A DNA stretch of 64,000 nt, from positions 1,028,587-1,092,586 of the forward strand of contig NZ_JAQSVC010000001.1 in NCBI RefSeq assembly GCF_029603165.1. Direction: 5' to 3'. Below are positions 9,243 to 18,400 of the stretch, piece by piece; within the stretch, counting starts at the first letter, position 1, and the number at the start of each line of letters is the position of its first letter. Position numbers and translations under genes: made by a program. Below the pieces are notes generated by a model that was given only the letters and a program-made list of their open reading frames with translations, did no database searches and had not been told where the DNA came from. The DNA is from Galbibacter pacificus (GTDB lineage Bacteria > Bacteroidota > Bacteroidia > Flavobacteriales > Flavobacteriaceae).

Positions 9243-10343
9243 CTATAAGTTTTTTGTGAGCTTACTAACGATGTTGTTTTCTGATAAAAATTCTTTTAAA
9301 ACTACCTTAATTGCTGTATATGCAGGTACTGCAAGCACCATCCCGAATACTCCAAATACCATTCCCGCAATAATAATTACCAAGAAGATTTCTAATGGAT
9401 GCGATTTTACACTGCTTGAAAATATAAGGGGCTGGCTAAAGAAATTATCTACTAATTGACCAATGATAAAACCAATTAAAACATATATGGCTTTTGGTAA
9501 GATTACGGTGCTAAAATCTGCTCCCAAATTACTAGACATGGTTAAGGAAACCATAAGTATTCCCCCGATAAGCGGACCCACATATGGAACCAAATTTAGC
9601 AGGGCACAAAGAAAGGCAATAACGATTGCATTTTGTATACCAAACACCAATAAAACTATGGTATAAATTACAAAGAGAATTGCTATTTGTAACAGCAAAC
9701 CAATAAAATATCTTGATAGTAAATTTTTTATACTTTCCAACGAATTTATTACGCGCTGTTCGTTGCTTGGCGGAATAAATGTTAACAGGCCATTTTGGAA
9801 AAGGCGCCTATCTTTTAAAAAGAAAAACGAAATGAAAATAATGGTAAACAATGCAACGGTAATCGAGCCGAGCCCCCCGATGATGTAATTGAACATATTA
9901 GGAATGGCAGATAGGTCTATGGTAGATATAAAATCGGATTTTTTAAGGGATTCTTCAATAGATGCCTCTACTTCGTAACGGCTTACTGAAAAATAGTCGG
10001 ATAATTCCCGGTATACATCCTGTAAGCTCATCCTGAGGTTTTCTATGTTTAGCAAAGATAAATTCTTTCCCTGTTCAATAATAAGCGGTATAAACAGGCT
10101 TACAATGCCCACCAAGAGAATAATCATTACCATCATGGTTATAATAACGGCCACATTATTGTTGAATTTGCACCGTTTTATTAAAAAGCGTACCAGCGGC
10201 CTCCCGATTAACGAAATTACTACTGCTATAATAATATAGGCTATCACTGCTTGAATTTTGTATAAGAAAAACAGTAAAAGCAAAATACCAACAATGGTTG
10301 CAATGGCTCTTAATATGCCATTGGCTATAGTTTTAGAATCCAT
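9243..10343 (-). CDS. AI-2E family transporter (PerM/YdiK-like membrane protein)
   Basis: An inner-membrane protein of 366 aa with about eight hydrophobic segments. Two lie near the N-terminus (TIVGILLLLFFLYKI, then VIAYIIIAVVISLIG), one follows at about 65-85, and a soluble loop covers about 90-150. The last helices include the conserved LLNLVPYVGPLIGGIL segment. The family (PF01594) was named after autoinducer-2 export, but members also act as sodium/proton antiporters or have unknown cargo, so transport function is a family-level call only. It lies between a TrmH-type methyltransferase gene (128 bp upstream) and the THUMP-like methyltransferase gene (7 bp downstream). Confidence 0.88.
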   Translation of the reverse strand: MDSKTIANGILRAIATIVGILLLLFFLYKIQAVIAYIIIAVVISLIGRPLVRFLIKRCKFNNNVAVIITMMVMIILLVGIVSLFIPLIIEQGKNLSLLNIENLRMSLQDVYRELSDYFSVSRYEVEASIEESLKKSDFISTIDLSAIPNMFNYIIGGLGSITVALFTIIFISFFFLKDRRLFQNGLLTFIPPSNEQRVINSLESIKNLLSRYFIGLLLQIAILFVIYTIVLLVFGIQNAIVIAFLCALLNLVPYVGPLIGGILMVSLTMSSNLGADFSTVILPKAIYVLIGFIIGQLVDNFFSQPLIFSSSVKSHPLEIFLVIIIAGMVFGVFGMVLAVPAYTAIKVVLKEFLSENNIVSKLTKNL

Positions 10344-10471
10344 GTTTTATTGTATTAGTTAAGTCTAAAATTTTATTGTGTTTAGCCAGATAAATTATTT
10401 GTTGTTATTGTAAGTATAGGAGGAGTGTGGTTTATTGATGTCCGTAAAAATAAATAAAAAGCATCAACTAT

Positions 10472-10981
10472 CTATATCTTGAGCTTATTTGTTAATTCAT
10501 AGAGGCATATGCCGGTGGCATGGGCAAGGTTCATACTGCTGTTGTTCCCGTACATTTCTATATGGTGGACCGTATGGGCAGTTTCCAGCCATTTTTTTGA
10601 AACCCCGTGATTTTCGTTTCCTATAACAAGAACTATAGCGGTATTTTTTGGCAATTGCATGGTTCCAACCGGGCTACTGTTACTTGTAATTTCCAGGGCA
10701 ATGATATATTGTTTTTCTTTTTTTAGGTTGTTTATAAAGTCATTTTCGTCTTCAATATATTTGTATGGAACCGTTTTATGGGTAGTACGGGCTGTTTTTT
10801 CCATCCGTCTGCTAAGTAGTGGTTTTATGCCCGTAAAAATAATCTGTTCTACGCCAAAAGCATCGGCTAGCCTAAAAATAGAACCTATGTTGGATGCGCT
10901 CGATATATGGTCGCAAACAATGGTTATTGGAAATTGCTTTTTTAAAAAAGGCGTATTGGTATGTTGAAGCTGCGCTGCCAT
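10472..10981 (-). CDS. TrmH/SpoU family RNA 2'-O-methyltransferase
   Basis: A short SPOUT methyltransferase of 169 aa. All three SpoU motifs are visible: motif 1 with Asn31 and Arg37 (SASNIGSIFRLADA), motif 2 (VLVIGNENHGV) and motif 3 (SSMNLAHATGICLYEL), which together form the knotted SAM site. There is no N-terminal L30e-like RNA-binding extension, so it resembles TrmL or compact TrmH enzymes and probably acts on tRNA or rRNA ribose. Its start codon is 2 bp after the stop of the DUF4159 gene, so the two are translated from one message. Confidence 0.85.
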   Translation of the reverse strand: MAAQLQHTNTPFLKKQFPITIVCDHISSASNIGSIFRLADAFGVEQIIFTGIKPLLSRRMEKTARTTHKTVPYKYIEDENDFINNLKKEKQYIIALEITSNSSPVGTMQLPKNTAIVLVIGNENHGVSKKWLETAHTVHHIEMYGNNSSMNLAHATGICLYELTNKLKI

Positions 10982-10983
10982 GA

Positions 10984-11631
10984 TTAATTTTCAAAGGCAT
11001 ATTGAATAATATTGGCGCCCATTTCCAGCGCTTGAATCCTCACGTTTTGCGGGTCGTGATGCACTTCTGGGTCTTCCCACCCGTCTCCAAGGTCGCATTC
11101 AAAAGTAAAAAGAAGAATTAGCCTGTTATTGTCGAAAATGCCAAAGGCCTGGGGCCGTTTTCCATCGTGCTCGTGTATTTTTGGAAGTCCGTTTGGAAAT
11201 TTATAAGTCTGGTTAAAAATGGGGTGGTTGGCGGGAAGCTCGGTAAATTCTTTATCCGGGAATATTTTGGGGATTTCTTTTTTAAAGTAATTTATCATTC
11301 CATAATTATCGTCTACATGTAAGAAACCGCCCGAAAGTAAATATTTGCGTAAATTTTGAGCCTCTTCATTGGTAAAAAAAACATTTCCGTGGCCTGTCAT
11401 ATGTATAAAGGGGTATTGAAAAATATCGCTGCTTCCGGGTTCTACCGTGGCCGGTTTTTCATTAATGGTGGTATGGATATTTTTATTGCAAAATTTAATG
11501 AGGTTTGGCAGGGAAGTGGGGTTGGCATACCAGTCGCCGCCACCTTTGTACTTTAGCAAGGCTATTTCTTGCGACTGCGCCAAGAGCCCGAACAAACAAA
11601 ACAGCAAGCATGCCCAATATTTTTTTATCAT
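10984..11631 (-). CDS. DUF4159 domain exported protein
   Basis: A protein of 215 aa with a signal peptide (MIKKYWACLLFCLFGLLAQSQ). The rest is a DUF4159 domain: FIHMTGHGNVFFTNEEAQNL followed by a GGFLHVDDNYG strand, and a C-terminal DLGDGWEDPEVHHDP stretch. The fold resembles the glutamine-amidotransferase-like domains often linked to von Willebrand and aerotolerance gene sets, but no activity is known to me. Here it stands alone as a periplasmic single-domain protein fused in an operon to a TrmH methyltransferase. An exact TAnnTTTG box lies 31 bp upstream. Confidence 0.75.
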   Translation of the reverse strand: MIKKYWACLLFCLFGLLAQSQEIALLKYKGGGDWYANPTSLPNLIKFCNKNIHTTINEKPATVEPGSSDIFQYPFIHMTGHGNVFFTNEEAQNLRKYLLSGGFLHVDDNYGMINYFKKEIPKIFPDKEFTELPANHPIFNQTYKFPNGLPKIHEHDGKRPQAFGIFDNNRLILLFTFECDLGDGWEDPEVHHDPQNVRIQALEMGANIIQYAFEN

Positions 11632-11661
11632 TTCTTTTTATAAGAAGTTTATCGTGTACCA

Positions 11662-11669
11662 CAAACTTA
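11662..11669 (-). promoter_or_regulatory. -7 promoter box for the DUF4159/trmH-like genes
   Basis: The minus strand reads TAAGTTTG, an exact match to the Bacteroidota -7 consensus TAnnTTTG, about 30 bp before the DUF4159 start codon. No TTTG at the expected -33 distance is visible. Confidence 0.4.
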
Positions 11670-11714
11670 CACAATTTGTTTGGTATTGTATTTCTTGAAA
11701 TGTGATGTGCTTTT

Positions 11715-12422
11715 TTAGCCGTTCGCAATAGAAATAATATGGCACCCTACAATGGCGGCTGTTTCGGTTCGTAAACGGTTGTCGCTAAGTGTAACCGGGA
11801 TATAGCCACTGCTAGTTGCCTTTTTAATTTCAGCAGAAGAAAAATCGCCTTCGGGCCCGATTAAAAGCAGGGTCTTGCTGTCTGGTAATACTTTTCGTTT
11901 GAGGTCGTATTTCTCATCATCTTCACAATGGGCAATAAATAATTGACCTTCGGAATTGTTGTTTTCAATAAAAGTATTAAAATCAATGGCATCGTTAAGC
12001 TTTGGCAAATAACAGGTAAGCGATTGTTTCATGGCCGACTGAAGTATCTTTTCATAGCGTTCGGGCTTTATCACTTTTCTTTCGGAATGTTCGCAGATAA
12101 TGGGGGTAATTTCATCGATACCGATTTCCGTGGCCTTTTCAAGAAACCATTCATAGCGGTCGTTCATCTTAGTGGGGGCCACCGCCATATGCAAGTAATA
12201 ATTTTTTTTATGTTTTAGGCGTGCCTGGGTAATGGTTACATTACAATGTTTTATGTCGGCGTTTATTATTTCGGCTTCAAAAAGCCAGCCTTTTCCGTTT
12301 GTAATATATAACTGGTCTCCCTCTTTTTTACGCAGAACTTTGCTTATGTGCTTGCTTTCTTCTTTGTTAAAAGAAAACAGTTTGGTGTCTTTCTCTATTT
12401 CGGGCGCATAAAAAAGTTGCAT
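11715..12422 (-). CDS. rsmE: 16S rRNA (uracil-1498-N3)-methyltransferase RsmE
   Basis: A protein of 235 aa, the usual RsmE length. The N-terminal PUA-like part starts MQLFYAPEIEKDTKLF and contains SKHISKVLRKKEGDQLYITNGKG in segments typical of RsmE. The C-terminal SPOUT knot has LLIGPEGDFSSAEI and LSDNRLRTETAA, the SAM-binding and knot signatures. It also carries WFLEKATEIGID. It methylates N3 of U1498 of 16S rRNA, at the decoding-site region of the small subunit. The gene is 83 bp upstream of DUF4159 on the same strand and its 5' flank holds a small AAC-type repeat in reverse orientation. Confidence 0.93.
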   Translation of the reverse strand: MQLFYAPEIEKDTKLFSFNKEESKHISKVLRKKEGDQLYITNGKGWLFEAEIINADIKHCNVTITQARLKHKKNYYLHMAVAPTKMNDRYEWFLEKATEIGIDEITPIICEHSERKVIKPERYEKILQSAMKQSLTCYLPKLNDAIDFNTFIENNNSEGQLFIAHCEDDEKYDLKRKVLPDSKTLLLIGPEGDFSSAEIKKATSSGYIPVTLSDNRLRTETAAIVGCHIISIANG

Positions 12423-12442
12423 GGGTTTAAGTGGAGTTTATA

Positions 12443-12495
12443 ATGTTGAAAGTTTGTAAGGTTTATAAAGTTATAAAGTTGTAAAGTTAAAAGTT
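12443..12495 (-). repeat. Short 8-nt-periodic intergenic repeat (reverse orientation)
   Basis: Read on the minus strand, this is a run of near-octamers of the type AACTTTAC, AACTTTAT, AACTTTAT, AAACCTTA. It matches the unit style of the longer intergenic repeats at 14 kb and 49-56 kb but in opposite orientation. It lies within the 230-bp gap between rsmE and the serine hydrolase gene. Nothing else is apparent in that gap. Confidence 0.55.
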
Positions 12496-12652
12496 ATATG
12501 CAAAACGGATTGATTTTTTATTTAGAAAATTTAATGGTTATTGTGTGCGGGTTTGTTTGTTGAACAAATCGGCAAAAAGGATATGCCAAAGGCGACATCC
12601 TTAAAAGCGCTTTTGTATGTCTTTTTTTACGATTATGGGATTTTTACAGCAG

Positions 12653-13690
12653 CTAGTTTTCCTTTTTTAATATTTTAACGATTCGGTTATACATTATTTC
12701 TGACATATTCCAATTATAGCCATCAAAATTAACCGTGTTTGTAAATTGTATAACGACAGCATCTATATCTTTATGGTATTTGGCAATAGTTTGGTATCCT
12801 GGTATCAAACCTGTGTGTTCATACTTATAAATGGAAGAATAGATTTCTTTTTCTTTTTTATCCCTAAAAACCGAACCATCGTTTAGGGCACGTATAAATT
12901 TGCTCAAATCTTCTGCTGTTGCCAGTATCGAGCCTATATTGTCCGTTTTTAAATCTGCATCATAGCCCACATAGTAACCGCTCATTATATTATCTATATT
13001 TACATCTTGAATCGATCCAAACGTATGCTTTAAGCTTAATGGATTTAAAATTTCTTCTTGAATGTATTGGAACGAACTATATCCAAGAACCTGGTTCATT
13101 ATTTTGCCGAGTAATAAGTAATTGGTATTGGAATATTCATACCCTTGGTCGGGTTTAAAATTAGCAGGCAGGTCCAAAACCAAAGCAAGATTTTCATCTG
13201 CTGTCTCTTTTGGAGCCGCCCAATACATATAGGTATCTGTATAGTTTGGAATACCGCTTCTATGTTTGACCAACATACGCAAAGTAATTTTGTCGGCATA
13301 TTCTATCCTGCCTTTTAATTCGGGCAAATAATCGGCAAGTGTTTTGTTTAATGATAATTTTCCGTCGTAAACCAGTTTTGCAACGGCTACGGCATTATAC
13401 AATTTGCTTACGCTGGCAATTTTAAATAGGGCATTGGGGTCGGCTGGAATTTTGTTTTCCCTGTTTTTGTAGCCCGAAGCATAAAATTCTGATTGGTTAC
13501 CTTTTTTGTTCACGCAAACAATAATACCATCAAATCCGTAATCGGCTGCTTTATCAACTTGTTCCTGAACGGTGTTTGGAAGTGGCATAATCCAAGCTTT
13601 TACAATGGGCCAAGGGACAAAATATAGAGAGATAATCGCTCCCAGGAGCAATAAAACCCTAATGATGCGTTTTGATTTTTTTTTAGTCAT
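12653..13690 (-). CDS. Serine hydrolase, class C beta-lactamase-related family
   Basis: A protein of 345 aa anchored by an N-terminal hydrophobic segment (residues 9-27) with no lipobox. It has the full catalytic set of the penicillin-binding-protein/class C family: Ser93-Val-Ser-Lys96, Tyr186-Ser-Asn188 and His292-Thr-Gly294. Likely activity is a periplasmic D-Ala carboxypeptidase or esterase; actual beta-lactam resistance is not implied. The gene stands alone, with repeat DNA on its upstream side and a 16-bp palindrome about 40 bp before its start. Confidence 0.85.
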   Translation of the reverse strand: MTKKKSKRIIRVLLLLGAIISLYFVPWPIVKAWIMPLPNTVQEQVDKAADYGFDGIIVCVNKKGNQSEFYASGYKNRENKIPADPNALFKIASVSKLYNAVAVAKLVYDGKLSLNKTLADYLPELKGRIEYADKITLRMLVKHRSGIPNYTDTYMYWAAPKETADENLALVLDLPANFKPDQGYEYSNTNYLLLGKIMNQVLGYSSFQYIQEEILNPLSLKHTFGSIQDVNIDNIMSGYYVGYDADLKTDNIGSILATAEDLSKFIRALNDGSVFRDKKEKEIYSSIYKYEHTGLIPGYQTIAKYHKDIDAVVIQFTNTVNFDGYNWNMSEIMYNRIVKILKKEN

Positions 13691-13728
13691 TTTATTTTTT
13701 GTTCAATATTGATTGAAAAATAGGTGAA

Positions 13729-13744
13729 AAATGCAATTGCATTT
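13729..13744. promoter_or_regulatory. 16-bp perfect palindrome upstream of the serine hydrolase gene
   Basis: AAATGCAATTGCATTT, located 39 bp before the start codon. It is a possible operator, but AT-rich palindromes of this size also arise by chance and no second copy was seen. Confidence 0.25.
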
Positions 13745-13913
13745 ATTTATTTTTTAACACACCAAGTTTCATGTATAAAATGCCCTAAAAAAATAATAGC
13801 AGCGAAGAATGGTGTTGGTTTAGTTGCCCTAAAATACATATTTATCTTACAAAACAATGTTTTAACAGTATTTTTTAGTTTATAGGAGCAAATTAAGTGT
13901 GGAATGACCTATT

Positions 13914-14000
13914 GGATACGTCCGGAACACCGTCGGATACGTCCACCAACGTATCTGGACATATTCGGAACCCCACGGGATACGTTCACTAATGTATTTG
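13914..14000. repeat. Nested tandem repeat: two 43-44 bp copies, each of two ~21-bp units
   Basis: Four degenerate units begin at 13914, 13935, 13957 and 13978, most with GGATACGT or a variant (GGACATAT in unit 3). Units 1 and 3 share CGGAAC-CC-C; units 2 and 4 share CAC-AA-GTAT-T, so the real period is 43-44 bp. GC is clearly higher than in the flanking intergenic DNA. No reading frame with a start spans it. Confidence 0.65.
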
Positions 14001-14010
14001 TATGGAAATA

Positions 14011-14364
<354 letters not shown>

Positions 14365-14367
<3 letters not shown>

Positions 14368-15387
14368 AATAGAAAACCGTGCTTTGGCGGTGATGCGCTG
14401 ATCGGTAAAATCTTCTTTCAAAAATTTATAATATCCTACAATACCTATCATGGCGGCATTGTCTGTGGTGTATTCAAATTTAGGAATGTAGGTCTGCCAG
14501 CCAAAGCGCTTTTCGCATTCTTTTAAAGTATCCCTTATTCCCGAGTTCGCCGAAACCCCGCCACCAATGGCTATTTGCTTAATACCTGTTTGTTTAACCG
14601 CTTTTTTTAATTTATCTATTAAAATATTGATTATTCCCTGTTGTATGGATGCACAGATATCATTAAGGTTCTTCTCGATAAAATCCGGGTCCTTTTCGGT
14701 TTCTTTTTGAATAAAGTACAATACAGAAGTTTTAAAGCCGCTAAAGCTAAAATTAAGTCCGTCAACCTTGGGTTTCGGGAACGGATAGGCTTTAGCATCG
14801 CCCTGCCTTGCATATTTGTCCACCAAAGGGCCGCCCGGATATGGAAGGCCTAATATTTTTGCCGATTTGTCAAAAGCTTCGCCAACGGCATCGTCTATGG
14901 TTTCGCCAATAACTTCCATATTAAAATGGCTGTTCACTTTAACAATTTGTGTGTGCCCACCACTAATGGTCAGCGCCAAAAATGGAAAACTGGGCATGGG
15001 CGTTTCGGGTTCCTTGATAAAATGTGCCAATATATGTGCCTGCATGTGGTTTACCTCGATTAACGGGATGTCTAATCCCAGGGCAAGCGACTTTGCAAAC
15101 GATGTTCCAACCAATAACGAACCCATTAATCCAGGGCCTCTTGTAAAAGCTATGGCAGATAATTCTTTTTTGTCGATATTTGCCCTGCTCAATGCTTGAT
15201 GGACTACCGGAACGATGTTTTGTTGATGCGCCCTGGAAGCCAATTCCGGTACAACGCCTCCATATTCTTCATGAATTTTTTGGTTGGCAACAACATTGCT
15301 CAACACTTTATCGTTGTGGAGTACAGCGGCCGATGTATCGTCGCAAGAAGATTCTATGGCTAGTATGTAAACATCTTGAGTATTCAT
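14365..15387 (-). CDS. tsaD: tRNA N6-adenosine threonylcarbamoyltransferase TsaD
   Basis: An enzyme of 340 aa that transfers the threonylcarbamoyl group to A37 of ANN-decoding tRNAs with TsaB and TsaE. The start is the ATG at 15385-15387, which gives the standard N-terminus MNTQDVYILAIESSCDDTSA; the open frame extends 83 codons upstream but that part has no family match and passes through the promoter. Metal-binding His114 and His118 are in NHMQAHILAH, and the nucleotide-binding ASKHA motifs are ALTISGGHT and IGGGVSANSG. Its start codon overlaps the region of the divergent TamB-like gene. The C-terminus ends within intergenic repeat DNA. Confidence 0.96.
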
Positions 15388-15389
15388 GC

Positions 15390-15397
15390 TATCTTTG
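15390..15397 (+). promoter_or_regulatory. -7 box for the TamB-like gene, interlocked with the tsaD promoter
   Basis: TATCTTTG, an exact TAnnTTTG. It predicts a transcript start near 15402-15404, so the ATG at 15386 would lie outside the message and the TTG at 15404 would be the first usable start. Confidence 0.45.
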
Positions 15398-15403
15398 GAA
15401 TGG

Positions 15404-18400
15404 AAATTGAATGGCAAAGGTAAAACATTAAGAACTATCAAAAAACTCAGAAAAATATTAATTAGAATACTACTTGTTTTGATCCTTATTTTGGTGATGG
15501 CAAGTATTTTTCTATCCTTACCTTTTGTGCAGACATCCATTGCAAAACGCGCTACCAAGTACTTAAACGAAACCTTCAATACCAACATCAATATAGACGA
15601 GATACATTTTATTCCCTTTTTTGGCGATGTAAACATTAAAGGGGTTTATGTAGAAGATTATAAAAAGGATACGCTTATCTATATCAATAAATTGAGCACA
15701 TCTATTTTAAGCCTTCGCAATGTGGTTAAGGGCGATCTGGAGTTTGGCGAGATTAGGGCCGATGAATTGTTGCTTAACCTAAAAATCCACAAGGGCGAAG
15801 ACAATACCAATTTAAATGTTTTCGTGGACAAGCTCGATAGTGGAGAAGGCGATCCGGACCATCCTTTTTTAATGACTTCTTCTAATATTTCGGTAAAAAA
15901 AAGCGAGTTCAGGCTGGTAGACGAGAACAAAGAGAACCCTGTAATATTGGGACTCGAAAATTTACATATTGAAGCCGACTCGTTTAAAATTTTGGGCCCG
16001 CAGGTAAATGTCGGGGTGGAGCAGCTGGATTTTACCTCCAAGAAAGGAGTGGTGGTAAACCGTTTAAAAACAGAATTTTCTTACAACAGAACCGAAATGC
16101 GATTGGATGGCCTGTCAATCGATACCCCCGAATCGTTTATCAAAGGAGATGTGGTTTTTAATTATGAAGTGGAAGATTTCCGGGATTTTATGAATAAGGT
16201 AAAATTAACCGGGCACTTTGACGATTCTACCGTTTCCCTTGACGAGATAAACCTTTATTTTGATGAATTTGGTACCGGAAGGGAAGTAGAGCTGTCTTCT
16301 AATTTTAAAGGGGTTTTAAACAAGCTCGAAATGAACAATCTTAACATGACATCGCAAAACACACTTATAGACGGCGATTTTGTTTTTAACAACATGTTCG
16401 AAAAAGCCAAGCCCTTTAGCATAGATGCCCATCTAAGGAATGTATCGTCCAACTATTACCAGCTTACCAATTTACTGCCGGGCATTTTGGGCAAGGCGTT
16501 GCCTTCTTCTTTTCAAAAATTCGGTCAGCTTTCCGTTTTTGGAAACATGCGCATCACCGAGCAATCGGTTTATGCCAAGGTAAACCTTATTTCGGATATC
16601 GGTAAGGGATATTCCGATTTAACGCTTACCAGCATTAACGATATAGACGAGGCCTCGTACAAAGGAACGCTCTCTCTCCAAGATTTTAACATGGGGACCT
16701 TTATTGAAAACGATCAACTGGGCGAAACCGATCTGGATATTCGGGTAGACGGGAAAGGATTTAAGCAGGAGGCCCTCAATACAGAAATAATTGGTGAGGT
16801 ATATACCGTTGATTACAATGGGTACGAATATAAAAACCTGAAGGTTTCGGGAATTTTAAAGGATCAGCTTTTTGATGGTTCGGTAACTTCTAAAGACGAA
16901 AATTTTGATGTTGCCTTTAAAGGATTGGCCGACCTTTCGGGCGACACCAATGAATTTAAGTTTGTGGCTTCTGTAAACAGGATAGACCTCAATCGCTTAA
17001 ACTTTGTCGACCGGGACAGTATATCGGTATTCAAAGGGAATATCGTGGCCGACATGGCAGGAAATACAATGTACGATTTGGCAGGGGAGATAAGCTTTTA
17101 CAAAACCAATTATACCAACCAGAACGACAGTTATTATTTTGATGATTTTACGGTAACCTCAAAGTTTAAAGGAGACGAACGTATTATTACCGTAAATTCC
17201 CCGGACATTATTACCGGTTCTTTAAGGGGCAAGTACAGGGTTAGGGAACTGGGTAATTTGGTAAAAAATTCCATTGGTAGCATTTATACAAATTACGAGC
17301 CCGTTGAAATTACACCCGGACAGTATGTAGACTTCAATTTTAAAATATACAACAAGATAATCGAGGTTTTTTTCCCAAAGCTTGAATTTGGGAGCAATAC
17401 CTTCATAAAAGGGAGCATGGCGGCCGATGAAGGTGATTTTAAGCTGAATTTTAACTCGCCTAAAATTAATGCCAACGGAAACATCTTTGATAATATTCAA
17501 ATACAAATAGACAACAAAAACCCATTGTACAATACCTATGTTGAAGTAAAGGATATTCAGTCTAATATTTACGATGTAAGCGATTTTAGTTTGATCAACA
17601 CAAAAATTAACGATACGCTTTTCTTTAGAACAGAATTTAAGGGCGGTAAGGAATTCAACGACGTGTACAACCTTAACTTTTATCACACCTTCAACAACAA
17701 TCAAGAGTCTGTTATTGGCTTAAAACGTTCCCAACTTGGATTTAAGGGAAGAAACTGGATAATTAACGAAAACAACGATACCAATAATAAAGTAAGTTTC
17801 AACAAAACCTTGGACACCATAAACATTAGCCAGGTTGTAATGAACTATAAAGACGAACAGATACGCCTGGAAGGAACGCTTATAGACAGTACGTATAAAG
17901 ATATCGATCTGGAATTTGAAAAAGTAGCACTGGACAAGATAATGCCCAATGTAGATAGCCTAAAACTGGATGGCATTGTAGATGGATATTTAAACATTTT
18001 ACAGCGAAACAGCAACTATACGCCTTCGTCCAATGTAAAAATTTCAAACTTTGCCGTAAACGATTTGCCATTGGGGAATTTGTTTCTATCTATTCTCGGG
18101 AACGACAACCTCACCACTTTTGGGGTAAATGCAAAAATTGTAAATCAAGATACCGAATCGTTGAATATTTTAGGCGAAATTAAACCAACTGAGACCAATA
18201 CAATGCTGGACCTTAATGCGCATTTGGAAGGGTTGAACCTAAAAGCACTGAGCCCGTTGGGGGGCGATGTAATTTCGGATATGCGCGGGCTTGCATCGGG
18301 CGATTTTAAAGTAACAGGCGCCCTGAAAAATCCTGAAATGAACGGAAGCATACAAATAACCGATGGCGGACTTAAAATTCCATATCTAAACGTGGATATG

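Noticed and set aside
13914..14000. CRISPR-like array
   Set aside because: Units are contiguous and degenerate, without spacers; no cas genes in the window.
15388..15636. Upstream extension of the tsaD frame by 83 codons
   Set aside because: No match to the TsaD family and it runs across the tsaD promoter box and the divergent gene.
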